From positions 1 to 22,277 of the forward strand of contig CAYYYJ010000019.1 in the NCBI GenBank assembly GCA_964476045.1: a stretch of DNA of 22,277 nt. Direction: 5' to 3'. Position numbers and translations under genes: made by a program. How positions within the stretch are numbered: position 1 is the first letter of the stretch; the number at the start of each line of letters is the position of its first letter. Below the pieces are notes generated by a model. It was not told the DNA's origin. It saw only the letters and a list, made by a program, of their open reading frames with translations, and made no database searches. The DNA comes from CAYYYJ01 sp964476045. Lineage in GTDB: Archaea > Aenigmatarchaeota > Aenigmatarchaeia > QMZP01 > JACQNV01. Positions 1 through 6,409 of the stretch are shown here, piece by piece.

Positions 1-133
1 AAGTGTTAACTAATATACCATATGTAGTCACTCTGTTCCTGGCAGAAGCTCATCTATTAAATATATTTATATATTGTGATTATAAATTTGACACTAAACT
101 TTCTCTACATTCTCGATATCAATATAAAATGAT

Positions 134-286
134 ATGAAAAAGTTTAAAAAACTTGGTATCATTGGTGGGATGGGACCAGAGTCTACATCTTTATTTTATA
201 GATATATTATCAGATTTCTTCAAGGAAAGTATCACCTATTAGATGCTAAGAGAAGAAAAGGGAGAAACAATGCCAATGTATTTTGA
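134..286 (+). pseudogene. aspartate/glutamate racemase, N-terminal remnant
   Basis: This 50-codon open frame starts with MKKFKKLGIIGGMGPEST, the highly recognisable N-terminus of the aspartate/glutamate racemase family (GIIGGMGPE followed by a helix with FYRYII). A normal member is about 230 residues, so this is only the first fifth. Shortly after, a second frame reads MPMYFDLIDMINSYRKS from 270, suggesting a frameshift plus internal deletions. The catalytic cysteines are absent, so no racemase activity is expected. It lies in a stretch of gene remnants next to the tRNA genes. The family assignment is fairly sure; the history is inferred. Confidence 0.7.
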
Positions 287-319
287 CCTTATAGATATGA
301 TAAACTCGTATAGAAAAAG

Positions 320-481
320 CTAAATCTTTATTTTAAGGTCTTTGGAAAGCTGTTGCAATTCTTTTGCCAATTTAATGGATTGCTCTGTGGGTGGGGAATT
401 CTGCCGTCTAATCATTTCTTCCAAGAACCTTCTCGCATCTTCGCCTGTTAATTCAGGTGTGGGTTCTATTGGTTTTGCCAT
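320..481 (-). CDS. 53-aa conserved-looking archaeal protein, antitoxin-like
   Basis: This small ORF reads MAKPIEPTPELTGEDARRFL and continues as a charged helix ending QLSKDLKIKI. I recall many archaeal short proteins with a PTP-x-L-x-G-x-DA-x-x-F start, often of unknown function and sometimes placed beside toxins, but I cannot name the family securely. No toxin partner follows: downstream on the same strand is only the antisense of the racemase remnant. The start is the ATG complementary to 479-481. Composition looks coding (alternating charged/hydrophobic helix, no low complexity). It may be an orphan antitoxin or a DNA-binding small protein; this is inference. Confidence 0.55.
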   Translation of the reverse strand: MAKPIEPTPELTGEDARRFLEEMIRRQNSPPTEQSIKLAKELQQLSKDLKIKI

Positions 482-556
482 ACAAATAGTATATAGATGA
501 TCAACTTATAAAGATTTAGCCGATTTGTTTTCGAGATTGAGTTTCCCACCCAAGAA

Positions 557-1135
557 CTAGTATCTAGTTATCCCAAATATGTTGGTCGCGCGAACCCTCT
601 TGAAAAGTTCGTCTGTCAAAGCCAGGTCACTCTCCAGATACTTTCTTATTTTCTCATAGTTTTTATCAAGGAAAAGTTTAGCGACCATGCTGCCGTCAAC
701 CCCATCTTCTGTCTGGATACCTATTATAGAAGCATATTCTTTTAGCTTCCCCCTCGTGTCGCCATGACGGTATGCGCTTATCTTATCCCTGATGTCCACT
801 AAAGTTTTGTTTACTGAAAAAGGGACTATTTGCGTTCCATGGATAAAGCTCCTTGTCACAAGAAAAGGCATGTCAAAATTGCAAATGCTGAACCCAACAA
901 TAAGCATGTTCTGCTGGCTGATCGCTTTTAACTGGCCCCAGAAATCAGCAAGCATCTTCTTTTCGTCGTCTTCAAAGAATATAGAGTTTTTGCCTTCATG
1001 CCTCAAGCCAATCGCAATAATCCTCGAGTCTATCGGGTTCAGCAGCTTTTTCCTTTCCTCTTCATTCATGTCTTTGTATTTTTCGAGGTTGATGGGGCAG
1101 GTTTCAATGTCCACAACGCAGTAAGGTTCGTTCAT
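557..1135 (-). CDS. 3'-5' exonuclease related to the PolB exonuclease domain (RNase H fold)
   Basis: The 192-residue protein has the three DnaQ/PolB-type exonuclease motifs in order: Exo I VVDIETCP with D9 and E11, Exo II GFSICNFDMPFL with D88, and Exo III YLESD with Y166 and D170. These acidic residues bind two metal ions in this superfamily and hydrolyse the 3' end of DNA or RNA. There is no polymerase domain, so it is a stand-alone proofreading-type nuclease; its physiological substrate is unknown. A TTTAAA-like box about 25 bases upstream on the minus strand suits a leaderless transcript starting at the ATG. It is the only clearly intact larger gene in the first 2 kb. Confidence 0.85.
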   Translation of the reverse strand: MNEPYCVVDIETCPINLEKYKDMNEEERKKLLNPIDSRIIAIGLRHEGKNSIFFEDDEKKMLADFWGQLKAISQQNMLIVGFSICNFDMPFLVTRSFIHGTQIVPFSVNKTLVDIRDKISAYRHGDTRGKLKEYASIIGIQTEDGVDGSMVAKLFLDKNYEKIRKYLESDLALTDELFKRVRATNIFGITRY

Positions 1136-1386
1136 AGAGAATAAGTGGTTATTTGATTTAAACGTGTATGGTTTCTGGCACTTTCGGAGATAGTATAGCT
1201 TAAATGCGGGAGCTTCCGCTGACCCCTGTTTACTTCAAGGAATAAATTCGAGCTTCTTATAAGAAAAACGAATTAATTGCAGATTTATTCTTTAGGATGG
1301 ATAAAGTAGAGAGGGCTGGGACAGGCATCCAGAGAATGAAAGACAAGATGAAAGAAGCGGGGCTTCCCACACCAGAGTTCAAAACA

Positions 1387-1596
1387 GGAAACTTCTTTAC
1401 AGCGCTATTCAGAAGGCCAACCCCCCAGATAACCCCCCAGANNNNNNNNNNNNNNNNNNNNNNNNNNNNNNNNNNNNNNNNNNNNNNNNNNNNNNNNNNN
1501 NNNNNNNNNNNNNNNNNNNNNNNNNNNNNNNNNNNNNNNNNGGAAACTTCTTTACAGCGCTATTCAGAAGGCCAACCCCCCAGATAACCCCCCAGA
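1387..1596. repeat. 55-bp direct repeat flanking the first N run (assembly overlap)
   Basis: Positions 1387-1441 and 1542-1596 are identical over exactly 55 bases, starting GGAAACTTC and ending CCCCCCAGA, and they abut the N run on both sides. Contigs that end and begin with the same k-mer are typical of a de Bruijn assembler with k=55. The two copies most likely represent one genomic copy. Confidence 0.85.
1442..1541. other. assembly gap (100 N)
   Basis: The run of exactly 100 N is a conventional placeholder of unknown length. The shared 55-mer at its edges suggests that the true gap is zero or negative. Confidence 0.95.
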
Positions 1597-1786
1597 AACC
1601 AACAAAGTTAGAGAAAGAATTGCTTAATCTTATTTCTGCAAACAACGGCATCACTCGTGAGGAAATCGCGTTGCAACTCAAATTAAGCCCTGAAACCATA
1701 AAGGAATACTTAGCAAAACTCAAAGAAAAAAACTACTAAAAAGAATAGGCCCAGATAAAGGCGGCCATTGGGACGTTTTGAAGTGA

Positions 1787-2071
1787 TAACTATGAAACAA
1801 ATGCAAAAACGGAGAATCCAAAAGCCAAAACACTTACAGGAGCCTTTATCCGCGACTATCCAAAAGGGCACTGGAACCCTTTGGCAAGAGTGAAGGACGC
1901 AAAGCAGGTTGCTCTAATTGTGGAAAGAGTAAAAAAGAAATATTAAAGGCGTTCAGCGAGCCTGCTAAAAAAGAAACCCATGAAGAAAAGATAGAGAGGC
2001 TCAAAAAAGCAGGACTCCCTCTAATTATAGGAAGCCAGCCAAAAGAAGAACCTAAAAAAGAAAGTGAGTGA
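1787..2071 (+). pseudogene. degenerate coding remnants, no recognisable family
   Basis: No intact gene fits here, but protein-like stretches occur in shifted frames. One frame ends at 1946 and reads AFIRDYPKGHWNPLARVKDA followed by a Lys/Val helix, with no start codon. Another frame, ending at 2071, contains CSNCGKSKKEIL and then ERLKKAGLPLIIGSQPKEE, also without a start. An ATG at 1792 opens only 33 codons. The pattern suggests one or two former genes broken by small indels. I do not recognise the family. From 2072 to 2198 I see only A/T-rich sequence with a TATA-like motif near 2100. Confidence 0.35.
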
Positions 2072-2198
2072 ATCTTATATAAGTCCGGAAACCATTCTTT
2101 ATAATAAAAGCGGAGATGTTGACTTATGGAAAATCTTATTAGTCGTCAACACCCAGCACCCGAAACTCAAAACAGCGGGACAACAGTCCCAGACGTGA

Positions 2199-2319
2199 TG
2201 CGTCGGCCGGGATTCGAACCCGGGTCGCCACCTATTTGCTTACGGTTTTTCCGTTAACGCTTTTGCATCAGCAAAAGGGTTATTGGCAAGGTGGAATCCT
2301 ACCGCTAGACAACCGACGC
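2199..2319 (-). tRNA. tRNA-Gly(GCC) with a 50-base intron at 37/38
   Basis: On the minus strand the acceptor stem GCGTCGG/CCGACGC, D-arm, anticodon stem CCACC/GGTGG and T-arm CCGGG-TTCGAAT-CCCGG form a full cloverleaf with discriminator A. The anticodon loop is TTGCCA, intron, A, giving anticodon GCC (glycine). The intron occupies 2234-2283. Exon TTGC pairs with intron GCAA to form the central 4-bp helix of a BHB motif, with bulges CA^A and AT^A, which is the archaeal splicing-endonuclease signature at the canonical position. The mature RNA is 71 bases. CCA is not encoded. The gene lies 37 bases downstream of tRNA-Leu. Confidence 0.93.
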
Positions 2320-2344
2320 TTTGAATCTGATATTAATTTTTGCT

Positions 2345-2352
2345 AATTTATA
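2345..2352 (-). promoter_or_regulatory. TATA box of tRNA-Gly
   Basis: On the minus strand TATAAATT ends 26 bases before the first base of tRNA-Gly, the usual archaeal TATA-to-start distance. Confidence 0.55.
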
Positions 2353-2370
2353 CTAATGCGGGAGATGGGA

Positions 2371-2452
2371 TTTTCAAACTAACCAATTGGTTAAGTAGAT
2401 CCCTTTCTTTTGGGATCTCAACACTTTTCTTTCGGGAAAGAAAAGGGCTGAA
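2371..2452 (-). other. tRNA-Leu intron 4, T-loop (59/60), 82 bases
   Basis: It splits TTCGAA^T of the T-loop. The BHB central helix is exon TTCG with intron TGAA (one G-U pair), and both bulges read AA^T. The intron begins TTCAGCCC. It holds a perfect 10-bp hairpin (CTTTTCTTTC, GG centre, at 2424-2445) and a 7-bp hairpin (AGATCCC/GGGATCT at 2397-2418), then an AACCAATTGGTT palindrome. It shares its start and order of hairpins with intron 1. Confidence 0.85.
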
Positions 2453-2470
2453 TTCGAACCCACGAAGGCA

Positions 2471-2517
2471 TTGCTCGCGCGTCTTTTTGGTGCAGCTTTT
2501 TTCTAAAAAGGTGCGCA
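2471..2517 (-). other. tRNA-Leu intron 3, variable arm, 47 bases
   Basis: It separates GGCTTAG from TGCCTTC in the variable arm. Exon GCTT pairs with intron GAGC (one G-U), with bulges AG^T and AA^T. Directly inside is a GCGC/GCGC helix, followed by a CTTTTT/AAAAAG hairpin. It is not obviously related to introns 1 and 4. Confidence 0.82.
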
Positions 2518-2538
2518 CTAAGCCACAGGATCTTGAGT

Positions 2539-2600
2539 ATGGCAATCATCCGGAACAGCTAAGGTTTTGCCTTATGTGCTGCGTCAGCACTCAAATGAAA
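2539..2600 (-). other. tRNA-Leu intron 2, anticodon stem (30/31), 62 bases
   Basis: It lies between G30 and A31 of the anticodon stem. Exon GGCA pairs perfectly with intron TGCC; the bulges are GG^T and AT^A. An inner helix TCATT/GATGA supports the fold. The intron also contains TTGAGT, complementary to ACTCAA across the anticodon loop, which could hide the anticodon before splicing. Confidence 0.87.
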
Positions 2601-2616
2601 CCTGCCCCTTTGGCCA

Positions 2617-2699
2617 ATCCCATAGTCCTTCTATTGACCCAAAAGTTTGAGTAAACCCCTTTCTTGGGATCTCAAACCTTCTTTGGAAAGAAGGGCTGA
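2617..2699 (-). other. tRNA-Leu intron 1, D-loop (15/16), 83 bases
   Basis: It splits CCCGAG^TGGCC in the D-loop. Exon CCCG pairs with intron TGGG, with bulges AG^T and AT^T. The intron starts TCAGCCC and contains hairpin CCTTCTTT/AAAGAAGG (2677-2694) and a second stem GTTTGAG/CTCAAAC (2645-2651 with 2671-2677). Its first 52 or so bases nearly match the element before aCPSF1 near 14964-15017. Confidence 0.87.
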
Positions 2700-2738
2700 C
2701 TCGGGAACCCCCGCAACTAGTGATATTTATAAGATTAC

Positions 2739-2747
2739 TAATAAAAG
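2739..2747 (-). promoter_or_regulatory. probable TATA box of tRNA-Leu
   Basis: On the minus strand CTTTTATTA lies about 29 bases before the first tRNA-Leu base. A second A/T-rich box (TATAAATAT, 2723-2731) is closer, at about 13 bases, and is less well placed. Confidence 0.4.
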
Positions 2748-2777
2748 CGTTGTTTTAACCAGAGATTAAATTTATCA

Positions 2778-3986
2778 CTATCTCTCCCCTTCTTTTTTCT
2801 TCAAATAAACTCTCTCAATCCTCTCCTTCCGCGCAAACTGGAGAATCATGCTTGCCACAATTGGAGGCAGCTGTTTCTGCTCCACTATTTTTGACAGTTT
2901 GAAAACATCCAAATCTGAAAGCTCACCCCAGAGGTCGCACTGCCTGATTATTGTTTCAAGTTCTTTCCTCCCAGTATCTGTTTTCCCGGGGAATTTTAGG
3001 ACATCCTTAACCCAAATCCTTGCAGTGTGGTCTGATCCATTCAACATCACAATTCCTTCCTTCTCGCAAAGTTTTATGATAGCCTCTTTTATTTTTTCCA
3101 ATTCAGAATCTATTTTCTCAGAGAGTTTCTTTTTCTCCTCCTGCAAAACAACATATTTATTTACAAGCTGAACGCCGGCTTCGCTCAGAAATTCATTTGA
3201 TGGAAGGGCTTCTGTTTTATATACATGCTTCCACTCAGGGCAGATTGGCCGGAATTCGCACCAATCGCAGAGCTTCGAAACTTTCGGGCCGAAGGTTTTC
3301 GTGGAATTTACTTTATCGATCAGCCCTATTGTCTCTTTTTTTAGTTTATCAAGCTCCTCCTGAGTTTTCTGCAGAACCATTGTTTTGTCAAATGCAAGGA
3401 AATGCCAGATGAGCTTGACGTCCTTTGCATCCTGATAGCTGTTTAGAATTGCAAGCGCATACAAGGCCAACTGCCTGTCCTCTTTCAAATACTCTTCGTA
3501 CGGTAAAGTAGCGCTTGTCTTGTAATCATGGATCTCGTATTTACCGTCGCCTGTGGTCATAAGCCTGTCTATGTAGCCCTGCAGCTTGTATTTCCCTTCT
3601 GGATCCAAGTCTATTGTAATATGTTTTTCCAGTCCAATGATCTTCCCTTCTTCAAAAGGTTCGTGTCTTCTGAAATAATCTCTGATAAACTGCTCGCCCA
3701 TCTTCCTGTAATTCTCCTCAGTGTAATCTTTCCTTACAAAAAGTATCGCGCTATTCCAGCTTTTCTTCCACTCAGAATTAAAATATTCCAAGATCTCTTC
3801 CACCGAGTTTTTTTTCTGGAATTTCAGGTCAGTGTAAAGCTTCTCCAGCGCCTTATGCACCATCTCGCCAAGAAAAGCTTCTACACCCTGTTCTATCTTC
3901 GATTCCAGAAGGTCTATATATTTGTACTTGTATTTGAGCGCGCACTGCTCGAAAGTTGAAAGCCTTGAATGGGAGAATATAGACAT
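2778..3986 (-). CDS. PD-(D/E)XK nuclease, Cas4/RecB-like, with Fe-S cluster cysteines
   Basis: The 402-residue protein has the RecB/AddB/Cas4 nuclease layout: an N-terminal SRLSTFEQCALKYKY with C15, a helix GEMVHKALEKLY with H44, a core GYIDRL followed by YEIHDYKTS giving the catalytic D...D-x-K, and then CDWCEFRPIC with C-x2-C-x5-C. The single N-terminal cysteine plus three late cysteines match the 4Fe-4S staple of AddB, Cas4 and Dna2. This family cuts single-stranded DNA in repair or end processing. No cas1, cas2 or repeat array is present, so a DNA-repair role is likelier than adaptation. A frame from 4016 adds ten residues, but the ATG at 3986 sits about 30 bases after a TTTTAAATG box and directly precedes the conserved start. 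A helical C-terminal third follows the cysteines. Confidence 0.85.
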   Translation of the reverse strand: MSIFSHSRLSTFEQCALKYKYKYIDLLESKIEQGVEAFLGEMVHKALEKLYTDLKFQKKNSVEEILEYFNSEWKKSWNSAILFVRKDYTEENYRKMGEQFIRDYFRRHEPFEEGKIIGLEKHITIDLDPEGKYKLQGYIDRLMTTGDGKYEIHDYKTSATLPYEEYLKEDRQLALYALAILNSYQDAKDVKLIWHFLAFDKTMVLQKTQEELDKLKKETIGLIDKVNSTKTFGPKVSKLCDWCEFRPICPEWKHVYKTEALPSNEFLSEAGVQLVNKYVVLQEEKKKLSEKIDSELEKIKEAIIKLCEKEGIVMLNGSDHTARIWVKDVLKFPGKTDTGRKELETIIRQCDLWGELSDLDVFKLSKIVEQKQLPPIVASMILQFARKERIERVYLKKKEGER

Positions 3987-4090
3987 ATCGCAATCAATAA
4001 TAATGTATTTTAACATTTAAAACAAAGCAGTAACATCGCTTTGGACCAGATCAAACTAATTTTTAAGCAGACTCAGTCAAATTATCCCCT

Positions 4091-5053
4091 ATGTACGCAA
4101 TAGAAACCCAAAACCTAAAAAAAGATTTTGCAGATGGAAAAGAAATAGTCCATGCAGTAAAAGGGATAGGCCTGAAAATAGAGAAGAACCAAGTATACGG
4201 CCTTCTCGGCCCAAATGGGGCTGGAAAAACAACCACTATTTTCATGTTATCGACGCTTCTTCTCCCAACATCTGGTTCAGCCAGAGTTCTGGGTTTTGAT
4301 GTTGTAAAGGAAAGAAATAAGATAAGAGACAAGATAGGCCTGTGCCTCGGCGGATCGAGGTTTTATTGGGACATGAAGCCAGCTGAAATTTTAGAATACT
4401 ATGGAAGGCTTTACGGGATAAAAAAAGAGGAGAGAAGAAACAGGATAAAAAACCTTATAGACGACCTGGACATGAATTGGTATGCAGACAGGCATTTTAG
4501 CCATATGTCAACAGGGATGAGGCAGAAAGTCGCTGTTGCAAAATCGCTGATAAATAATCCGGAGGTGCTTTTCTTGGACGAGCCGACAGCGGGTCTGGAT
4601 GTCGAGGTTGCAGTATCTGTGCGAAAGTATATCCTGAAATTGGCAAAGGAAAGAGAGATGACAGTGATCCTGACTTCCCATCACTTGAATGAAGTTGAGG
4701 AGATGTGCAAAAGGATTTCCATAATAAACAACGGGAAAATAGTCTCTGAAGGGACCCTGAAAGAAATAAGGCAGAACCTAAAGTTCCCGGACATAGTCCA
4801 TCTTTATCTCTCAGATTATTCCAAACTGGATTTCCTAAAAAAAGAAAAGGATGTCATAGATTATAAAATAAACGACGGGCTCTTCATACAGGCAGAAAAC
4901 GGGTTGAAGACAGCAAACAGGATAGAAAAAATTCTGAAAAAGAAAAAAGTAAAAACTACAGACATTGAAATCAGGAAAGCCAGCCTGGAGGAAGTTTTCC
5001 TGAAAATAATAGGGGGCAAAGCCGATTCAGGCATACGGACTGCGGCAGAGTAA
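4091..5053 (+). CDS. ABC-2 type exporter, ATP-binding protein
   Basis: The 320-residue ATPase has Walker A GPNGAGKTT near residue 42, a modified signature STGMRQK, Walker B VLFLDEP, and the H-loop histidine in LTSHHLNEVEE. The STGMRQ version of the signature is usual for ABC-2 (NodI/DrrA-like) exporter ATPases. It powers the membrane partner encoded two bases downstream. The C-terminal 100 residues form the regulatory extension common in this subfamily. A TTTTTAAG box about 25 bases before the ATG suggests a leaderless promoter. The substrate cannot be told: drug, lipid or glycan export are all possible. Confidence 0.92.
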   Translation: MYAIETQNLKKDFADGKEIVHAVKGIGLKIEKNQVYGLLGPNGAGKTTTIFMLSTLLLPTSGSARVLGFDVVKERNKIRDKIGLCLGGSRFYWDMKPAEILEYYGRLYGIKKEERRNRIKNLIDDLDMNWYADRHFSHMSTGMRQKVAVAKSLINNPEVLFLDEPTAGLDVEVAVSVRKYILKLAKEREMTVILTSHHLNEVEEMCKRISIINNGKIVSEGTLKEIRQNLKFPDIVHLYLSDYSKLDFLKKEKDVIDYKINDGLFIQAENGLKTANRIEKILKKKKVKTTDIEIRKASLEEVFLKIIGGKADSGIRTAAE

Positions 5054-5054
5054 T

Positions 5055-5834
5055 ATGTTAGAAGAAATCTCAGCATACTTCTACAAGCACAGGAAAATAG
5101 CAGCCAGAAGGCCTGTCGAAATGTTTGTGGTTTTCATAGACCCATTGATAGCGTTGCTATCTGTAGGCATACTGATCTACTTTGCAATCCAGAATGGGGC
5201 CCCTGCGTCTTCTCTGATGTTCGTGTTTGTGGGAGTTGTTGCCTGGAATTTTTATGACCTCACGCAGAGAGCGCTAACATACGGAATAACTTTCGATATA
5301 TGGAGCGCATCCCTAAAACACTCTTTTTCCTCAAAGGCAAGAATTATCCACTTCATTTTAGGAAATTCAGCATACGGGGTTCTCAGCTCTTCGATAGCTT
5401 TTCTAGTCATAGCCTCTGTTGGATTTTTCGCATTCGGCTTCAACATCTTCGCCGGAGGCTTGTATCTGCTAAACCTCTTCCCAATTTTCCTTTTCGCAGT
5501 CTCGATGGGCCTGATAATAGATTCGCTCATGGTCTCAAAAGGCGAAAAGTATATGGCACTGATTTGGATGATGGCTGGCGTAGTCATGATATTTTCAGGA
5601 GTTTATTATCCGTCAAGTGTGTTGCCAACGCCTGTAAAAGAAATCTCCCAGCTAATCCCGGCAACGCATTCAATAGCTTCTATGCGGGCAGGTTTTGGCT
5701 TCTCGCCCGAAACCGGGTTTTCAGAGTTTCTGATAGGTTTAGTTTTGTCTCTTGTTTACTTAGGGATAGGCTATATTTTATTCTATAAAGGCCTGAAAAA
5801 AGGTTATGAAAACGGAACAATAACACAATATTAG
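5055..5834 (+). CDS. ABC-2 type exporter, permease
   Basis: This 259-residue membrane protein starts with an amphipathic segment (ISAYFYKHRKIAARRPVEMF) and has about six hydrophobic helices, for example at residues 22-45, 52-70, 100-130, 135-160, 170-190 and 225-248. A conserved-type segment PATHSIASMRAGFGF lies late. This is the ABC2_membrane fold that pairs with DrrA-like ATPases. The start codon follows the ATPase stop by one base, so the two are translated as one unit and surely form one transporter. It converges with the prefoldin gene downstream. Confidence 0.88.
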   Translation: MLEEISAYFYKHRKIAARRPVEMFVVFIDPLIALLSVGILIYFAIQNGAPASSLMFVFVGVVAWNFYDLTQRALTYGITFDIWSASLKHSFSSKARIIHFILGNSAYGVLSSSIAFLVIASVGFFAFGFNIFAGGLYLLNLFPIFLFAVSMGLIIDSLMVSKGEKYMALIWMMAGVVMIFSGVYYPSSVLPTPVKEISQLIPATHSIASMRAGFGFSPETGFSEFLIGLVLSLVYLGIGYILFYKGLKKGYENGTITQY

Positions 5835-5850
5835 TTATAGAAATGTAAAA

Positions 5851-6192
5851 TCAACTCATCTTCGAGAGCTTCTGGCTGATCTCTTCAAACTGGTCTTTAA
5901 GCCTTTTCTCGCCTTTCTCGAGAGTTTTTACTCGGGTAGAAATGAAATCCATTTTTTCGGCCAGTTCTTTCTTCAGACTCTCGATATCTGATTTTATTAA
6001 AATAGGTCCAGCGACCTTGTAAACATCATCTTTTGTATTGCTTAGTTCAGTCAGCGCTTTCTGTATCTCGGTTATCTGCATGTTCAAATTCTCTTTTTGC
6101 CCGACTATGTTCTGAAGCTGTTGCTGATACATCTGAGCCTGTTCCAGCAACTGCTGGGCCTGAATTGGCTGTGGTTTTTCTTGTGTTGGCAT
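5851..6192 (-). CDS. pfdB: prefoldin subunit beta
   Basis: The 113-residue protein is almost entirely alpha-helical with two coiled-coil halves (about 10-50 and 70-110) around a short beta region (SNTKDDVYKVAGPILIKSD). That middle segment is the signature of beta-class prefoldin (GimC). Four beta and two alpha subunits form a jellyfish-shaped chaperone that passes unfolded proteins to the thermosome. It is the last gene of the exosome superoperon, a conserved position in archaea. The ATG at 6192 is followed by a Gln/Pro-rich tip. The Pcc1/KEOPS gene often found just before it is absent here. Confidence 0.93.
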   Translation of the reverse strand: MPTQEKPQPIQAQQLLEQAQMYQQQLQNIVGQKENLNMQITEIQKALTELSNTKDDVYKVAGPILIKSDIESLKKELAEKMDFISTRVKTLEKGEKRLKDQFEEISQKLSKMS

Positions 6193-6218
6193 ATTCCTGT
6201 AAACCTTTCTTTTAATAT

Positions 6219-6246
6219 AAACTTTTTCTTTGGAAAGAAGAAGTTT
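6219..6246. repeat. 28-bp poly-Y/poly-R inverted repeat between rpoP and pfdB
   Basis: AAACTT-T-TTCTTT, GG centre, AAAGAA-G-AAGTTT is a near-perfect 13-bp palindrome with one T/G pair. Its core TTCTTT-GG-AAAGAA equals the core of the tRNA-Leu intron 1 hairpin on the same strand. It reaches up to the rpoP stop codon and so would lie in the rpoP-pfdB intergenic mRNA. Confidence 0.7.
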
Positions 6247-6247
6247 A

Positions 6248-6391
6248 CTAGCCTGTACTTATCCTGTTTGCCACTGCGCCCCTGGTCTTCTCGATTATCC
6301 TATAACCGCAGTACGGGCAGATTATTTTTTTAATTGTCTTCAGTTCCATCTCTATTTTCTTTCCGCAGGCTGTACACTTGTATGTTAACAT
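6248..6391 (-). CDS. rpoP: DNA-directed RNA polymerase subunit P (Rpo12)
   Basis: This 47-residue zinc protein reads MLTYKCTACGKKIE, then IICPYCGYRIIEKTRG, so it has the C-x2-C (6, 9) and C-x2-C (25, 28) knuckle of archaeal RpoP, equivalent to eukaryotic Rpb12. It bridges Rpo3 and Rpo2 in the assembled polymerase. Length (usual 44-50) and position between rpl37ae and prefoldin beta both fit. The gene starts 18 bases after the end of rpl37ae. The stop codon abuts the inverted repeat at 6219-6246. Confidence 0.92.
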   Translation of the reverse strand: MLTYKCTACGKKIEMELKTIKKIICPYCGYRIIEKTRGAVANRISTG

Positions 6392-6409
6392 AAACACTCC
6401 CCCATATTT

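Larger units (their letters stand above)
1246..1786 (+). pseudogene. AlbA_2 / winged-helix regulator, 5'-truncated and frameshifted
   Basis: The open frame from about 1246 contains NELIADLFFRMDKVERAGTG, the typical C-terminal part of Schlafen AlbA_2-type putative transcriptional regulators, then a Thr-Pro-Gln linker and a winged-helix module (NGITREEIALQLKLSPETIK, ending near KEKNY). The N-terminal AlbA_2 domain is missing: a stop at 1243 lies upstream and no start precedes it. At 1735 the frame stops, but the expected ending LKRIGPDKGGHWDVLK continues in another frame to the TGA at 1784-1786, which indicates a one-base deletion. The gene also spans the first N gap. Joined through the 55-base overlap, the frame is continuous across the gap, so the gap itself is probably not real missing sequence. 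Confidence 0.75.
2357..2714 (-). tRNA. tRNA-Leu(CAA) interrupted by four BHB-type introns
   Basis: Five exons on the minus strand (2714-2700, 2616-2601, 2538-2518, 2470-2453, 2370-2357) join into 84 bases with every class II tRNA element: acceptor GCGGGGG/CTCCCGC, discriminator A, D-stem CCC/GGG with the G13-A22 mismatch, GG in the D-loop, anticodon stem CAGGA/TCCTG with loop CTCAAGA (anticodon CAA, leucine), a long variable arm with a GGC/GCC stem, and T-arm GTGGG-TTCGAAT-CCCAT. At all four junctions the four exon bases ahead of the 5' bulge pair with intron bases, as a BHB requires. Unspliced, no cloverleaf forms, so function depends on removing every intron. The gene is 358 bases, of which 274 are intron. 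Confidence 0.9.

Noticed and set aside
1387..1596. Genuine 55-bp repeat or a Thr-Pro-Gln repeat expansion in the regulator
   Set aside because: The repeat abuts the N run exactly and has the same length as at the second gap, which indicates assembly overlap.
2126..2257. ORF with leaderless-type TATA spacing reading MENLISRQHPAPETQNSG and then RRPGFEPGSPP
   Set aside because: Its second half is the antisense of tRNA-Gly (RRPGFEPG is the well-known false translation of the T-arm), and the first 25 codons match no family I know. At most it is the 5' remnant of a broken gene.
2340..2654. ORFs on both strands of 65-104 codons across the tRNA-Leu locus
   Set aside because: They run through the tRNA exons and introns; the structural evidence for the tRNA is far stronger than any coding signal.
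2778..3986. Cas4-like nuclease as a sign of a CRISPR locus
   Set aside because: No repeat-spacer array and no other cas gene is present. The same Fe-S nuclease fold occurs in repair proteins.
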